Source of the DNA: Corylus avellana
Taxonomy: Eukaryota > Streptophyta > Magnoliopsida > Fagales > Betulaceae
Direction of reading: 5' to 3'
Assembly: GCF_901000735.1 (NCBI RefSeq)
Contig: NC_081543.1
Location: forward strand, 13,155,369 to 13,219,368
DNA length: 64,000 bases
Shown: positions 12,619 to 24,585 of the stretch, piece by piece
Layout of the letters: each line of letters starts with the position of its first letter
How positions within the stretch are numbered: position 1 is the stretch's first letter
Translations under genes and position numbers: made by a program
The notes under the pieces: model-generated
What the model was told of the DNA's origin: nothing
The model's input: the letters and a program-made list of their open reading frames with translations, nothing else
Databases searched by the model: none

Positions 12619-12804
12619 TTAATATCACATTAATTTGTAAGTAAATATCTTAATTAAACAAACAAAATCATGATGATCGCATTACCAATATATATGAAAG
12701 TCAAGACATGATAGGACTGTCATGTTATTATTTTACACTTTAATTAAGGAAATAGATTTGTAAATTTGAAAAAAACAAAAAAACAAAAAAAATAGGAAGA
12801 GTCC

Positions 12805-13104
12805 CAGCCATGTGCGATCCATAACGCGGCACGTGACATTCTGTTAGCCACGAGCTAACCATAGTGCTAGTATTACTCCAAGACCCAAGTGGAAAATCCG
12901 CCGGCATTTTTCCATCACATACCCCTCTCCGATTAAATCGGCTGGTTACTTCGTAGAAACCGCCCTAACCTTTTTACACTCTCTCTTCAACCCGTCTAAA
13001 GTTCAGCTCAAATAAATCCCACACACAAATCCCACCTCCACCCCCACCACTTGACCCTCCACCATCTTCGCCAAACACTTGCTATTACTCCAAAAGTGCA
13101 TGGA
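12805..13104 (+). promoter_or_regulatory. MYC2-like proximal promoter and 5' leader
   Basis: A perfect G-box CACGTG lies at 12830-12835 and an E-box CATGTG at 12809-12814, roughly 270-300 bp before the start codon. CT-rich sequence, typical of plant 5' leaders, runs from about 12970 to 13080. MYC2 proteins bind G-box and CATGTG motifs, so self-regulation is plausible but inferred. No convincing TATA box is seen. Confidence 0.45.
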
Positions 13105-15174
13105 ATGACGGATTACAGGATAACACCGTCGTCAATGAATCTCTGGGGCTCCGACGAGAACCCTTCTGTCATAGACTCTTTCATGAATTCGGATCTTTCT
13201 ACCTTCTGTTGGCCGGGGCCTCCTGCGGCGCAGCCGCAGCATCAGCAGCCGCAGCCGCAGCCACAGTCGCAGTCGGCCGCGTCCACTTCTGCGGACCCCA
13301 CAAAGGCTCTGGCGCAGTCGCAGCCTTCGGTGGCGTTGTTCAACCAGGAGACGCTGCAGCAGCGTCTTCAGGCGCTGATAGAAGGGGCGCGGGAGAGCTG
13401 GACCTATGCGATTTTCTGGCAGTCGTCGTATGACTACTCGGGCGCGTCCGTGTTGGGATGGGGAGATGGGTACTACAAAGGCGACGACGACAAGTCGAAG
13501 GGGAAGGGGAAAACGACGACGTCGTCGGCGGTGGAGCAGGAGCATAGGAAGAAGGTGCTGCGGGAGCTGAACTCGCTGATCTCGGGGTCGGCGCCTTCGG
13601 CAACAGACGAGGCTGTGGACGAGGAGGTCACCGACACCGAGTGGTTCTTCCTTGTGTCGATGACACAGTCGTTTGTCAACGGCGGGGGGCTGGCCGGGCA
13701 GGCGTTCTTCGGCTCGACTCCGGTCTGGGTGACCGGGGCGGACCGGCTGGTAGGGTCGACGTGCGACCGGGCTCGCCAGGCGCAGGTGTTTGGGCTCCAG
13801 ACCATGGTGTGCATACCCTCCGCAAACGGCGTCGTGGAGCTGGGCTCCACCGAACCGATCTACCAGAGCTCGGATCTGATGGAGAAGGTCAGGGTTCTCT
13901 TCAATTTCGATAGCCTGGAAATGGGTGGGTCATGGGGTATCACCGATCAGGGCGAGAATGACCCGTCCTCGCTCTGGCTCAACGATCCGACTCCGACTCC
14001 GCCTGCGGCAATTGAGATCAAGGACTCGCTCAATAACACTACTGTTCCATCGGTTCCGGGCACCGCCGCAAATAACGGCCTTCAGATTTCGAAGCCGATT
14101 CAGTTTGAGAACCCAAGCTCCAGTAGTTTGACTGAGAACCCGAGCGCGATTCATGCCCAGAGCAGCCACCAGACGCGCCAGCAATCGCAGACCCAGAGCT
14201 TCTTCACCAGGGAAAGGGAATTGAACTTTTCGGACTACGGATTCGAGGGTAGTAGTGTTGTAAAGAATGGGAATTCGCATTCGTTGAAGCCCGAATCGGG
14301 AGAGATATTGAATTTCGGGGAGAGCAAGAGGAGCTCCTACGTTTCGGGTCAATCCCAATTCCCGGCGGCGGCGGAGGAGACGAACAAGAAGAAGCGTTCG
14401 CCAGCGTCGAGGGGTAGCAACGAAGAAGGAATGCTATCGTTCACGTCTGGTGTCATTTTGTCGAACACCTGTGTGGTGAAGTCCAGCGGCGGCGTTGGAA
14501 CCGGCGATTCCGACCACTCAGACCTTGAGGCATCAGTGGCGAAGGAGGCCGATAGCAGCCGGGTAGTCGACCCAGAGAAACGTCCCCGAAAACGGGGTCG
14601 AAAGCCGGCGAACGGACGAGAAGAGCCTCTGAATCACGTCGAAGCAGAGAGGCAGAGAAGAGAGAAGCTCAACCAGAGGTTCTACGCGCTCCGAGCCGTG
14701 GTTCCCAACGTTTCAAAGATGGACAAAGCGTCCCTTCTTGGCGACGCCATCTTGTACATAAACGAGCTGAAAGGGAAGCTCCAGACCGCAGAGTCTGACA
14801 AGGAGGACTTGCAGAAGCAATTGGAGACGTCGAAGAAGGAATTGGCGAGCAAAGATCCGCGCTATTCAACCTCGTCCCCACCGCCTCCGCCGTCCGATCA
14901 AGACCCAAAGACGTCGAGATTGTTAGACTTGGACATCGACGTGAAGATCATCGGATGGGACGCGATGATCAGAATCCAATGCAGCAAAAAGAACCACCCA
15001 GCCGCGAAGCTCATGACGGCGCTGATGGAAATGGACTTGGACGTGCACCACGCCAGCGTGTCGGTGGTGAACGATTTGATGATCCAACAAGCAACGGTGA
15101 AGATGGGTAGTCGGTTTTACACGCAGGAGCAGCTCAGGCTAGCGCTATCAGCAAAAGTTGGGGATTCCCGATAA
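13105..15174 (+). CDS. MYC2: MYC2-type bHLH transcription factor
   Basis: This is an intronless gene of 689 residues, the structure usual for plant MYC2/3/4, the nuclear master regulators of jasmonate responses that JAZ proteins repress and the Mediator subunit MED25 co-activates. The start is the first in-frame ATG, giving the family-typical MTDYR beginning. The bHLH-MYC_N domain (about 78-270) includes the JAZ-binding region; its WQSSYD aspartate (D110) matches the position altered in known JAZ-insensitive MYC2 alleles. An acidic activation segment ([19 protein letters not shown], about 172-190) follows. A basic patch ([10 protein letters not shown], about 492-501) precedes the bHLH domain (about 505-560), whose H511, E515 and R519 are the E-box-reading residues. 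The C-terminal ACT-like dimerisation domain covers about 609-686. A glutamine/proline-rich stretch lies at 42-57. GC content is much higher than in the surroundings. The family call is very secure; MYC2 versus a MYC3/4 paralogue is less so. Confidence 0.95.
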   Translation: MTDYRITPSSMNLWGSDENPSVIDSFMNSDLSTFCWPGPPAAQPQHQQPQPQPQSQSAASTSADPTKALAQSQPSVALFNQETLQQRLQALIEGARESWTYAIFWQSSYDYSGASVLGWGDGYYKGDDDKSKGKGKTTTSSAVEQEHRKKVLRELNSLISGSAPSATDEAVDEEVTDTEWFFLVSMTQSFVNGGGLAGQAFFGSTPVWVTGADRLVGSTCDRARQAQVFGLQTMVCIPSANGVVELGSTEPIYQSSDLMEKVRVLFNFDSLEMGGSWGITDQGENDPSSLWLNDPTPTPPAAIEIKDSLNNTTVPSVPGTAANNGLQISKPIQFENPSSSSLTENPSAIHAQSSHQTRQQSQTQSFFTRERELNFSDYGFEGSSVVKNGNSHSLKPESGEILNFGESKRSSYVSGQSQFPAAAEETNKKKRSPASRGSNEEGMLSFTSGVILSNTCVVKSSGGVGTGDSDHSDLEASVAKEADSSRVVDPEKRPRKRGRKPANGREEPLNHVEAERQRREKLNQRFYALRAVVPNVSKMDKASLLGDAILYINELKGKLQTAESDKEDLQKQLETSKKELASKDPRYSTSSPPPPPSDQDPKTSRLLDLDIDVKIIGWDAMIRIQCSKKNHPAAKLMTALMEMDLDVHHASVSVVNDLMIQQATVKMGSRFYTQEQLRLALSAKVGDSR

Positions 15175-15450
15175 AGCGAAAGCCGGAATAAGAACAACAA
15201 CTGTGTACAAGGCAGAGAATCTTTGCCAAATTGGGGGTGTTGGCGCTCTGGGACATTTTAAGGTTCCCTGGAGCTGAGAGAGCAGCTCTGTATTATACAC
15301 TGTTCTGTATTTTTGGTAGTCTCTTTCGTTAGTGTAATTTGTGTTGAGATTATTGTATTAGTTCTGAGGAGCTCAAAGTAGTGCACATTTTTCGACTTCT
15401 AAGGATGAAGGTGTATAGCTCCCATCAAGGTGAAAATAGCTTCTTTTTCT
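15175..15450 (+). other. Probable 3' UTR of the MYC2-like gene
   Basis: T-rich transcribed-looking sequence after the TAA stop, with several TTGTATT/TGTAATTTG motifs typical of plant far-upstream polyadenylation elements. The exact end cannot be read from sequence. Confidence 0.35.
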
Positions 15451-17704
15451 TTTATTTTCTTTTTCCTTTTCTGTGTTTAGTTTTTGTTTGTTGATTATAT
15501 GTATATATATGTATGCCAGTAAATTGGAACCTAATGAAGTTTCTGGGTTTAGTGGATATGTATGAGTGTATCTGTGATTTTCTTCTTGTTATTACTAGGG
15601 GTTTTCTGCATGCTATTTCCAAATGCGTTTAGATTCATTCAAATCTTGTTTCAGCTTTGAGAAATACTACACAAACTGTCATCGATATGTCAGTCTTTCA
15701 CTACAGCGTTTTTTAATTTCATCTGCTTACTTTCTTTTTACAGCTGTGTGACGTAGTATGAAAGGAGTTGGTGTAGCATTTTTATTCAGTTTTATGTTGG
15801 ATTTTCACAATATTGTTTCTGGTTCTCATTGAACAGATTGCATGGTGGAAACAAGACAGTCAGACCAGCTGAAGTTCTTGTGTGCTTTTTAAGCCGTGTG
15901 AAAAATGGACTAGTTTGTGATGAGGTCACTGATTTTGCCTCTTTTTTTTTTCCTCCCTTTGAAGTGACACTCATTAGCAGTCTAGAATGATTATAATTGG
16001 AAGTGTTTTTGGTCTCTCTTCCTTGATTCTGTGTTTTTTTTGGTAAAAGTAAACCAAACAGGCCGTTGATTCAGTAAAACCCATAAACGGATTAATGCCC
16101 CTTTTTAATGAGCATTCATGACTTCTACCTCTTTAATGATGCATGAATTTCTGGCAGGTGTTTGAACTTTGAATACCATAAATGTATTATGGAATAGGCC
16201 CCCATTATTTATTTATCACGCATGCATGATGTGGGAAATGCTAATTTAATTGTATTGTATTGTATTGTATACTTCTTTCTTCTTCTTTATATGTTTTTTA
16301 ACACCAGAAGAACTTGCTTTGAGGTTCAGCTGGCCCATCCTTCTGATGGCTCACCTGAAACTATACCTAATTTCCAGCCAGCTTTTGCATAACCTATGGC
16401 TTAAAAAATTATAGCTCTTTTATCAAGTTCTTGTGTTGATCAATACATGGTTGTGTTTTGGGCATCTCTTTATTTATTATTTTTTTTTTCTGAGATAGCG
16501 AAGGGAAACAGGGAGGGGGTAAAAAATCCTATGGCTTTGTTGGGTCCTCAAAGCAAATCTTGCCTGGGGCCTTTAAATTTCTCAGTGTACGGATTATGCT
16601 TAACAAATTTTCTTTTCCAACCATGTGGTTGTATTTATTAGCCTCAGAATTTGTCTGCTTGCATCATTTGGCCTTTGCAACATCTCACATGTTTTGTAAA
16701 ATGCAATTTAAATGCTATAAAAGGATATGGTTCCTCTTATTGAACACTAATTGATTTTTAGATTAGATGGTCAAAAATTCGATTGAACAAATGGTATTAG
16801 AGCCAGAGTCATGAGTTTGAGTCGCAGAGGTATCATGCTGAGGTACAACAATGACTGTTCATTTGGACGGCTTAGAACATGCCTTACAGGATACGATTTC
16901 GAATGCTATAAAAAGATTTGGCTTCCTTCACTAAAGAACAATTAATTTTAGACGAGATGGTAAAATGTTTGATCCAACAAGATTAAATAAAATGCCTGCT
17001 CAGGAGTAGGTGAAGCACCAAATGGACCTAGAAGTGTGATATTTCAAAACACAACTGAAGAGACAATGCCTGAAACAGATTCCCAAAGAAGAACCAAATA
17101 CGTCAAAGTTGATTGTCATTTCATTAAGGACATAGTACTAGTAAGCAAATTACTACTTCTTATGTGAAATCTAAGGAGCAGCTCGGTCCCTCCACCAAAT
17201 TATGAAGTCAATGAAAGACTCAATGGGTTTTTACATTAAGCTTAAGTTCAAAAAAATTGCGACTTTAATCATTCAATTAATATTTTATGGTTCTTTCCAA
17301 CTTTAAGACAAATAATTTTGTAATGAATACACAACAAGACAGTGTAATGAGGGTATGGTGTAGACAAATAATTCGGATTAAGGGATTTATTGGTTTCACT
17401 AAGTAAGCATATCATGAATGTAATTATATATAAAGCTTTAAAAGTGTGCCTCCTAATTTGCATGATAAGCAATCATGAGAATATGAAAGGAAATGGGCGG
17501 TCCAAGCAAATTGGGTGGATGTATTGTTTTCATATGAAAAAGAAAATTCTTAAGGTAAGCAATCTGTCTCATTTGATTGTAGCTTAATATATATAATTAT
17601 ATATATAATATTGCAAGATTATAGAGCCTTGTCTTCCAGTGTTAGTTATTAAGAATCTTTTTTTCTTTTTATTTTTAAATTTTTTTAAATTTTTAAATTT
17701 TAAA

Positions 17705-17735
<31 letters not shown>

Positions 17736-18351
17736 ATTGAGGCTCCATCACTGATGTATTTTGCTAAAGAAAAATCTGCAAAAGAAACAAATTCTCTTTC
17801 ACAAGACAACTAGAGAGCACCAAGAACTGATTATAGAGTAAAATAAAATAGTGGACCACGGTCATAGACTAAAGTTAGGTAAACTATAGAGTATTTTATG
17901 TGAGAGGGATGATATAAAATTAAAATAAACAAGAAATTAAAATAATGGTCTCAGGCTAATCATTCTGTTCTTTTCTGTTTTTTCGATTAACTTAATTAAT
18001 CGATTAAGTTTTTTCTATCACTGATCCTTGGTGATATGCTTAACTGGGTGATTGGCTAGAAATGAAAACAATGAAACCAACTTTTTCTATGGAGAGAATC
18101 ATAACAATAAACAATTTACCTTCCGTGCCGATATTTAAGATGGCCAATTCTGTGGCAATTTTGATTTTAAATCTGGTAGCCCTTTCACTTTTGTGGTGGC
18201 TTCACTTAGGCATTAGATAACGATTTCTATTGGTGGAATGTTATGATCCTAATAGTTAAAGGTTTAACAAAATTAATATCCAACAGTTTTATAAATTTTC
18301 AATAAATGGTCGGGCTTTTAACAATTGGTATTAGAGTTTTGCTAAAAAAAA
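15451..18351. other. Intergenic DNA with small repeats
   Basis: No gene is recognised. A diverged tandem duplication of about 197 bp occurs at 16709-16990 (both units carry TGCTATAAAA.GAT.TGG.TTCCT and a TTTTAGA..AGATGGT block). A TGGTATTAGAGCC sequence near 16791 resembles the initiator-tRNA-Met primer-binding site of plant LTR retrotransposons, without a recognisable element around it. At 17660-17720 there is an AT-only TTTAAATTT stretch. Confidence 0.4.
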
Positions 18352-19989
18352 CAAATGGTATTAGACCAACTACCATGTCACGGGTTTGAGTCATGGAAGA
18401 GGTGACTTATAGGCTGGATTAAAATGTCTTGATATTATGTATATGCATAGTGTTAAATCATTAAATATTAATAGGTCCAAAAGAGAAAAGGATAATGGTG
18501 ATGGAATGTTATGATATAACCAAATCAGAATCCAATAGTCTTAAAGCCTTTTGGATCAATGATTAGACCCTTAACATCTTCTAGAACTTCTAGAAAAGAG
18601 ATACACTCATTTTTGCTCTTTCACCATTGCATGCATATATCAAGTATGAGAATCACATACCTCCATTGTTAGAAGATAAGCTTTCCTTTGTCTACTTGAT
18701 ATCTTTAAGTATATGCTTTAAGTACAAAAGAAAATAGCGTTTTGTGCGTGTACATGTACTAGTACCTTTGTCGATATTTTTCACATATTGACAGAATAAA
18801 GTCTAGTGGGCCAATTCCACTTATATATAGGGTGAGAATACAAGCTTTTACTTGTTCACCAAAAAACTAGCCCAACCCATTATAGGACTAAAAAAAACAA
18901 TTGGTATTTGACCGACTACCACGTCACGGGTTCGAGTCACGGAAGATGTGACTTATAGGTTGGATTAAAATATCTTGATATTATGTATATGCATAATGTT
19001 AAGTCATTAAATACTGATAGGTCCAAAAGAGAAAAGGGTAATGGTGGTGGAATGTTATGATATAACCAAATCAAAATCCAATAGTCTTAAAGCTTTTTGG
19101 ATCAATGATTAGACCCTTAACATCTTCTAGAACTTCTAGAAAAGAGATACACTCATTTTTGCTCTTTCACCATTACATGCATATATCAAGTATGAGAATC
19201 ACATACCTCCATTGTTAGAAGATAAGCTTTCCTTTGTCTACTTGATATCTTTAAGTATATGCTTCAAGTACAAAAGAAAATAGCGTTTTGTGCGTGTACA
19301 TGTACTAGTACCTTTGTCAATATTTTTCACATATCGACAGAATAAAGTCTAGTGGGCCAATTCCACTTATATATAGGGTGAGAATACAAGCTTTTACTTG
19401 TTCACCAAAAAACTAGCCCAACCCATTATAGGACTAAAAAAAACAATTGGTATTAGACCGACTACCACGTCACGGGTTCGAGTCACGGAAGATGTGACTT
19501 ATAAGTTGGATTAAAATGTTTTGATATTATGTATATGCATAATGTTAAGTCATTAAATACTGATAGGTCCAAAAGAGAAAAGGGTAATGGTGGTGGAATG
19601 TTATGATATAACCAAATCAGAATCCAATAGTCTTAAAGCCTTTTGGATCAATGATTAGACCCTTAACATCTTCTAGAACTTCTAGAAAAGAGGTACACTC
19701 ATTTTTGCTCTTTCACCATAACATGCATACATAAGTATGAGAATCACATACCTCCATTGTTAGAAGATAAGCTTTCCTTTGTCTACTTGATATCTTTAAG
19801 TATATGCTTCAAGTACAAAAGAAAATAGCGTTTTGTGCGTGTACATGTACTAATACCTTTGTCAATATTTTCACATATCGACAGAATAAAGTTTAGTGGG
19901 CCAATTCCACTTATATATAAGGTGAGAATACAAGCTTTTACATGTTCAACAAAAAAACTAGCCCAACCCATTATTGGACTAAAACAAAC
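18352..19989. repeat. Three-unit tandem repeat, 546-bp period
   Basis: The units begin at 18352, 18898 and 19444 with CAA(A/T)TGGTATT(A/T)GACC and are highly similar throughout. Each contains CGGGTT(C/T)GAGTCA, which resembles a pol III B box, the block CATCTTCTAGAACTTCTAGAA, and a closing ACTAGCCCAACCCATTAT. Unit 1 is the most diverged near its start. No ORF of note is conserved. The origin may be duplication of a retroelement fragment, since a GGTATTAGAG primer-site-like sequence lies just upstream. Confidence 0.85.
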
Positions 19990-20433
19990 AAAATGACACC
20001 CAAAAAGAATATATACACAACACAAAGAAGATTTCTGACCAAGAAAAATTCACTATTTCTTGGACAACTGTAATCTAATAGGGTAAATTCAAGGCACCTT
20101 GTGCATCAAGTATTTTTAAAAGTTAAAGATACTTGAGAATTTCATCTTTCAATGTTCAATGCATATTATTCTAAACTTGTCTCCTCGCCACCTGAATCTA
20201 AAAACTTGATCCATTGATGTTGATCATTCAACAAATTGTGATTACGAAAACCTTTTTCACTTTAGCCAAAACCAAGATCTTGCTTAAGATCTCAACTAAA
20301 AAATGTTCTTGCTGAGGTTCAAAGAGTTGTGGGCATATCGTATTTAGTTGATCTTGTCAAGTTGACATTGCAGTATCCTATAAGCATCTGATTCTCTTAA
20401 GCACAAGAATATATGCATGCACGATTTTGACAT
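19990..20433. other. Intergenic DNA, no feature seen
   Basis: Neither an ORF of interest nor a repeat structure was found. Confidence 0.35.
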
Positions 20434-21318
20434 TTTAAGTTGGTTTCGTTTGTTTCGATAAAAAATAGTTTTTTGGAAAAAATGCATTTTACTCCTTGAA
20501 CTATCCACTCATTTGTACTTTCACCTCCAATGTATAAAAAGTGATACTTGACCCTCCCAAACTTTCAAATTGTTGCAATTCGACCATTTTGACTTTTTTT
20601 TTTTCCAAAATGCCCCATTCCCAAGTAAAAAAAAATTAAAATTAAAAATTAAAAATTAAGGGGTGTCCAGTCTGGGGTTGCCGAAGCTACCCCTAGGCCC
20701 AACTGGGGTGGCCGGCCACCCCTTAATTTTTAAATTTTTAAAAAACTTGGGATGTGGGCATTTTGGGAAAAAAAAAAAGTCAGAATGATCGAATGCAACA
20801 ATTTGGAAGTTTACGGAGGTCAAGTATCACTTTTTAAACATTGGAGGTCAAAATGCAAATTGGTGAATAGTTTAGGGGGGTCAAAAGTATTTTCCCCTTC
20901 CCCTAGTTTGGATGATTGGTTTATACGAAAAATCGGTTACGGCAGCCAGCAAACTCTGGCGGCAATGGCTAGTGGCTAGTAGAGGATTCTTGTGAGCTCC
21001 GATAGCGGTTCCAACGAACTATGGCAGCTGCGGTTACAGCATAGCTGCCACTCGGATTTTGAAGGCAACGGAGAATGAATTGTGAGGAGAGTGCATACAA
21101 TAAAGAGAAGCACAAACTCGAAAAATAGTTTTCGGTTTTAAAAAATGAAAAACCATTTTACGCGAAAAAATGAAAAACCATTTTTTCTAATTTTACAAAA
21201 TTAGAAAAAAAAAAAGAATGTTTTCTTGGTCAACTGAAAATGATTTGATTTTCAATCCTACAAAATACCGACAGCAAAAAATTCCAAAAAATATTTTATG
21301 TCGAAACAAATGGAGCCT
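20434..21318. mobile_element. Tourist-like (PIF/Harbinger) element with nested insertion
   Basis: The left end (AGTTGGTTTCGTTTGTTTCGA) and the reverse complement of the right end (AGGCTCCATTTGTTTCGA) are similar, and both continue into a TAAAAAATA-type stretch. A TTA/TAA trinucleotide sits at each boundary, as expected for PIF/Harbinger target sites. The right end matches that of the element at 44924-45977. The interior (20900-21110) is GC-richer and non-coding. A second foldback element sits inside at about 20475-20897. Confidence 0.45.
20475..20897. mobile_element. Foldback element with GGCCGGCC palindromic centre
   Basis: The arms (20475-20640 and the reverse complement of 20730-20897) match well: each has AATGCATTTT or its counterpart, then AGTGATACTTGACC and a T-run followed by AAAATGCCC. 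The centre is GGGGTGGCCGGCCACCCC (20705-20722). A diverged relative occupies 49702-50110 with the same order of blocks, so this is a repeated family. No ORF. Confidence 0.6.
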
Positions 21319-22333
21319 TAAATACATTTGGACCTGCCCTTGCTTAACCCTCAGCCAAAGAAGAAGAAAAAAATTGGGGTCTTCTTGCTAAACAAGCTAT
21401 TGTTTAGATTTTCTCAGTCACTAAAACAGTAATTATTCTTATTCTGACACTGTTTTAAAGATGTTACATAAAGAATTTCCTGAGAGAATCAAAAAAATTC
21501 AATGTTTAAGAACCAAACTATTTCTCAATCACAAAATGTTTTAGTTTTATTAATGCTGTTACTCTTTGCGCCTTTGAGTCTTAATTGTCGACTAACCTTG
21601 TTCTTACAGGTCGGGTGTGCAACACTAACAATACTAAAATCTTCAAACATAAAATAGGATTAACAAATTCTATATAAAATTCAACCCCACGAATGACATA
21701 GTCTAGGATTTAAAATTGTTCAATCAACATAACTTGAAAACTCAAATACATAATAGTATCAAATAATGTAGTAAAGATCGAGTCCTTGATTAATATTATT
21801 CAACAACAATAATAAAAAAAATTATTTGAAACAACAGAAAATTGAAAACTTCTATGTAACAAGTCCGAGTCTCATACATTGCTCTTAGAAACCTCCGATT
21901 GAATCTGAAATAAAGTAGATAATGAAGAGTGGCTGTACATTCTTCTACTTAAGTAAATAGAAGGTTAATATTGTGTTCAAAATACAAAAGACAAGAAACT
22001 ATATATATATTGACAATTAATGGCTAAGATAGTGAGAAAACTATGTTTGCCATTGGTTTAAGGATTGAAATTACTAATTAATTAAGTGCTCTATAGATTA
22101 GAAAAGTTGAATAAACCAACACACATGCATTGAGATTTATGACAAAGAAAAAACATTCAATGTTTTGCGGTGAAAGAAAATAAATATTTATAGTAAACCT
22201 TCTCTTTATGCCTCAAAAATTAATAATAAAACAGTTAAATAGCTTCTTTTGTGAGTTGTGACATTTAAGATGATTGATAAGCATTTACTGGATATAGATA
22301 TATACTTTTTCACGTATATATGTGTGCATTTTT

Positions 22334-22897
22334 TCAATGAAGGGATAAGGAGAAATTAGTTAGAAATTCTTCACCAAATTTAGAATTGAAGCTCATGGCT
22401 TTTTTTGCGCGGCGGTTCTCGGCATTCTTAAGATGGCGGTTCTCGACATCTACGTCATGACAATCTTCGAAACAAATTCCAAGTTTCGTGAAAAGTTTTA
22501 TGCTACTTTCTAAGCAATCCTTTATGCAACTTTCAAGGCCTAGATCCCCAAATTCTTCTTTATTATGAAGTTTGAGGAAGTTTTCAAAACCACGAATGAG
22601 ACAACGACCGTAAAAAGCACTTCCTACTATCATTATCTCTCGTATGCTTATAGTTTTCCTCTTACAATGTCCGTATCCTCTCATAAGGCAAGCATGCATT
22701 TTTTGGAATTGCTCCTCATTCGTTGGCTTCTGAAGCTCTGGCTTTAGCTCCGGCTCCAAAGATTTATCAAGTTCAGAGATGGGAATTGGAAGAGTGAAAG
22801 AAGTTGAAGCAAGGCTATTAGCTTGTATTTTAAACACAATAAAGATATTGAACACTATTATAACTACCATAAGTTTTCTAATACATTTTCTAGCCAT
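22334..22897 (-). CDS. Secreted cysteine-rich protein, family not recognised
   Basis: The product has 187 residues with a typical signal peptide (basic MARKCIRK start, hydrophobic core about 9-23). A proline- and glutamate-rich linker (about 35-65) leads to a domain with seven cysteines at 70, 78, 99, 124, 128, 142 and 146. The last four have the spacing C-x3-C-x13-C-x3-C, as in alpha-hairpinin-like helical hairpins, and the overall look recalls plant thionin-like secreted peptides. The tail (150-187) is basic and lysine/arginine-rich. These family links are suggestions from spacing, not recognised homology. A TATA motif lies 46 bp upstream of the ATG. A paralogue with a premature stop lies at 28478-28888, and conservation of sequence and promoter between copies supports a real gene. 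Function unknown; secretion and disulfide bonding are inferred. Confidence 0.7.
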   Translation of the reverse strand: MARKCIRKLMVVIIVFNIFIVFKIQANSLASTSFTLPIPISELDKSLEPELKPELQKPTNEEQFQKMHACLMRGYGHCKRKTISIREIMIVGSAFYGRCLIRGFENFLKLHNKEEFGDLGLESCIKDCLESSIKLFTKLGICFEDCHDVDVENRHLKNAENRRAKKAMSFNSKFGEEFLTNFSLSLH

Positions 22898-22942
22898 ATC
22901 TTTTCTCCACTATTAGATTGCATACTTCAAAAACTGTAAACC

Positions 22943-22948
22943 TTTATA
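22943..22948 (-). promoter_or_regulatory. TATA box of the cysteine-rich gene
   Basis: TATAAA on the minus strand within CCTATAAAGG, 46 bp before the ATG. The same motif sits at the same distance in the paralogue (28934-28939), which supports it as the core promoter and implies a very short leader. Confidence 0.55.
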
Positions 22949-23742
22949 GGCAATTGAATGATCAAACACACTTGGGATAAAGATAATTTACTCTAAGAGT
23001 TGATTTGTTCTTGCATTAATTTCATTAAAGAAGTGTTGTTTAATGGTGGGGCTTTTGGAAGTATGGCCGCCCATTTTTTTTTAAGTTGAATGCCTTTTAG
23101 TTTAAGCAACACATTTTGGCTAAGATCATAAGTTGTTGCAATAGTTTTTTATGTTAACATGTTATGCTTAGCAAAAGTGAATGAACAACCAAAAAGGATG
23201 TTCCAATAGCACAATACTTTTTGAGGGAAAATATTAATTAAAAAAATGTAATAAATACCTCATTGTAGAATAATGAAATTAAAATCATCTTATTATTCAT
23301 TTAAAGAAAGAGAATATGAGTGTTATGACTAAAAGGAGCCTCTCATTTTTTAAAAGAAAATCATGGGAAAAAAATATTTCTTACAAATTATGAAAAGACA
23401 ATTGAGTTAAATAATAAATTAACTCGATGATATTATAATATGTGGATTTGGATTTGGATGGAAACAAATGTACTGATCCAATGCTTAAGCTATGCAAAAT
23501 GCTATATGGTATGACATTGGCTTAAAGAAGTTTTTTGTTTTTTTGTTTTTTTGTTTTTTTTTTTTTCTCAAATGAATTGTTCACAAAGGGTAACCTTTGA
23601 TAAAAAAAAAATTAAAAAAAAAATAATAAAATAAAATAAAATAAAAAGAAGAAGAAAAAGATATTTTGGATTATAAAAAGACTTTTCATAGAAATAAAAA
23701 TGTATTTGAACGGAGAATTTTTATATATGGTAACATTCTCTA

Positions 23743-23942
23743 ACAAGGCATGAATTCTTAGCCTACACACTCCATGTGGCAAAATTGCCTTTGTTCAAAA
23801 GGTCTAAACACTTGGCCAAGTACATTTCATTATTGTCTCCCATTCATTCGTAAGAGTATTTTAAATTGTGTCAATTAAAAGACAAAGTAAAAGATGTTTT
23901 GAGAAGATTATTATAAGGTACAGCCCATAACAAGCACTTGAG
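23743..23942. other. Intergenic DNA between duplication and foldback element
   Basis: Nothing recognised. Confidence 0.3.
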
Positions 23943-23950
23943 TCATAATG

Positions 23951-24585
23951 TGATTGGTATCCGCGGCAATACCACGAAATTGTCCATCAATTTTATTTTT
24001 TATTTTTTTAATCACGGCCATTCACTCTCATTCAACAGCTAGAAATTTGCCACGTGTCTCACTTAATATAAAATAATAAAATATTATTTAAAATTTAAAA
24101 ATAAAAATAAAAATAAAAATAAAAATAAAAAACATGGGGTGGTTCGACCACCCCATTTTCCCCCTAGGGGGTGGCCGGCCACCCCAGCTCAGCCTAGGGG
24201 TGGCTTCGGCCAGCCCCATCCGGTCTTTGGGGGTGGCGTAGGGCCACGGTGTTGACCACCCCACAGGAAAATGGCTATAATTCCCATGCAGGGGTAGTTT
24301 GACTATGGGATGGCACACAGAGGGGTGGCCCAGAGGCACAGCCAACCCCTAGGGGGAAAATGGGGTGGCCAAACCACCCCATGTTTTTTAATAATTTTTT
24401 TTTAAAATTTTTATTATTATTTTATTTTATATTTATTTTTAAAATTTAAATAATATTTTATTATTTTATATTAAGTGGGATGTGTGGCGGATTAGTGGCT
24501 GTTGGATGAAAATGAATGGCCAAGATTTAAAAATAAAATAAAATTGATGGGCAATTTCAAGAGTATTGCCAGGGATCCCAATCCA
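23951..24585. mobile_element. Foldback DNA transposon with flanking TCATAATG repeat
   Basis: Long inverted arms (about 23951-24190 and 24345-24585) share ATTGG.ATCC, GGCAATAC, AAATTG.CCATCAATTTTATT, GGCCATTCA, and an AT-rich block ATATAAAATAATAAAATATT. TCATAATG (8 bp; 9 with the following T) flanks both sides at 23943 and 24586, a clear target-site duplication that fits hAT (8 bp) or Mutator-like (9 bp) elements. The GC-rich centre holds several GGGGTGG/CCACCCC hairpins and GGGGTGGCCGGCCACCCC (24168-24185). The one ORF across it (24088-24345, minus) is not protein-like. Confidence 0.75.

Larger units (their letters stand above)
21911..23742. repeat. Segmental duplication, copy 1 (intact peptide gene)
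   Basis: This region and 28049-29696 are alignable from AAAGTAGATAA.GAAGAGTGGCTG to TTTTATATATGG.AACATTCT, through the cysteine-rich gene, its promoter and its upstream DNA. Divergence is substantial, with many substitutions and indels, so this is an old local duplication rather than an assembly effect. Confidence 0.75.

Noticed and set aside
13051..13104. 18-codon upstream extension of the MYC2-like frame
   Set aside because: It contains no ATG (the frame opens at TTG), and the family start MTDYR is at 13105.
13132..14908. Long ORFs on the minus strand and in other frames inside the MYC2-like gene
   Set aside because: These are shadows of a GC-rich coding sequence; the plus frame has unmistakable MYC domains.
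18352..18420. Candidate tRNA gene from the CGGGTTCGAGTCA motif
   Set aside because: No acceptor, D or anticodon stems can be paired around it.
18352..19989. Possible CRISPR-like or satellite array
   Set aside because: Three long 546-bp units in a plant genome are a local tandem duplication; there is no short repeat-spacer structure.
24088..24345. 85-codon minus-strand ORF
   Set aside because: Lies in the hairpin-rich centre of a foldback transposon and is made of GGGGTGG repeats; not protein-like.
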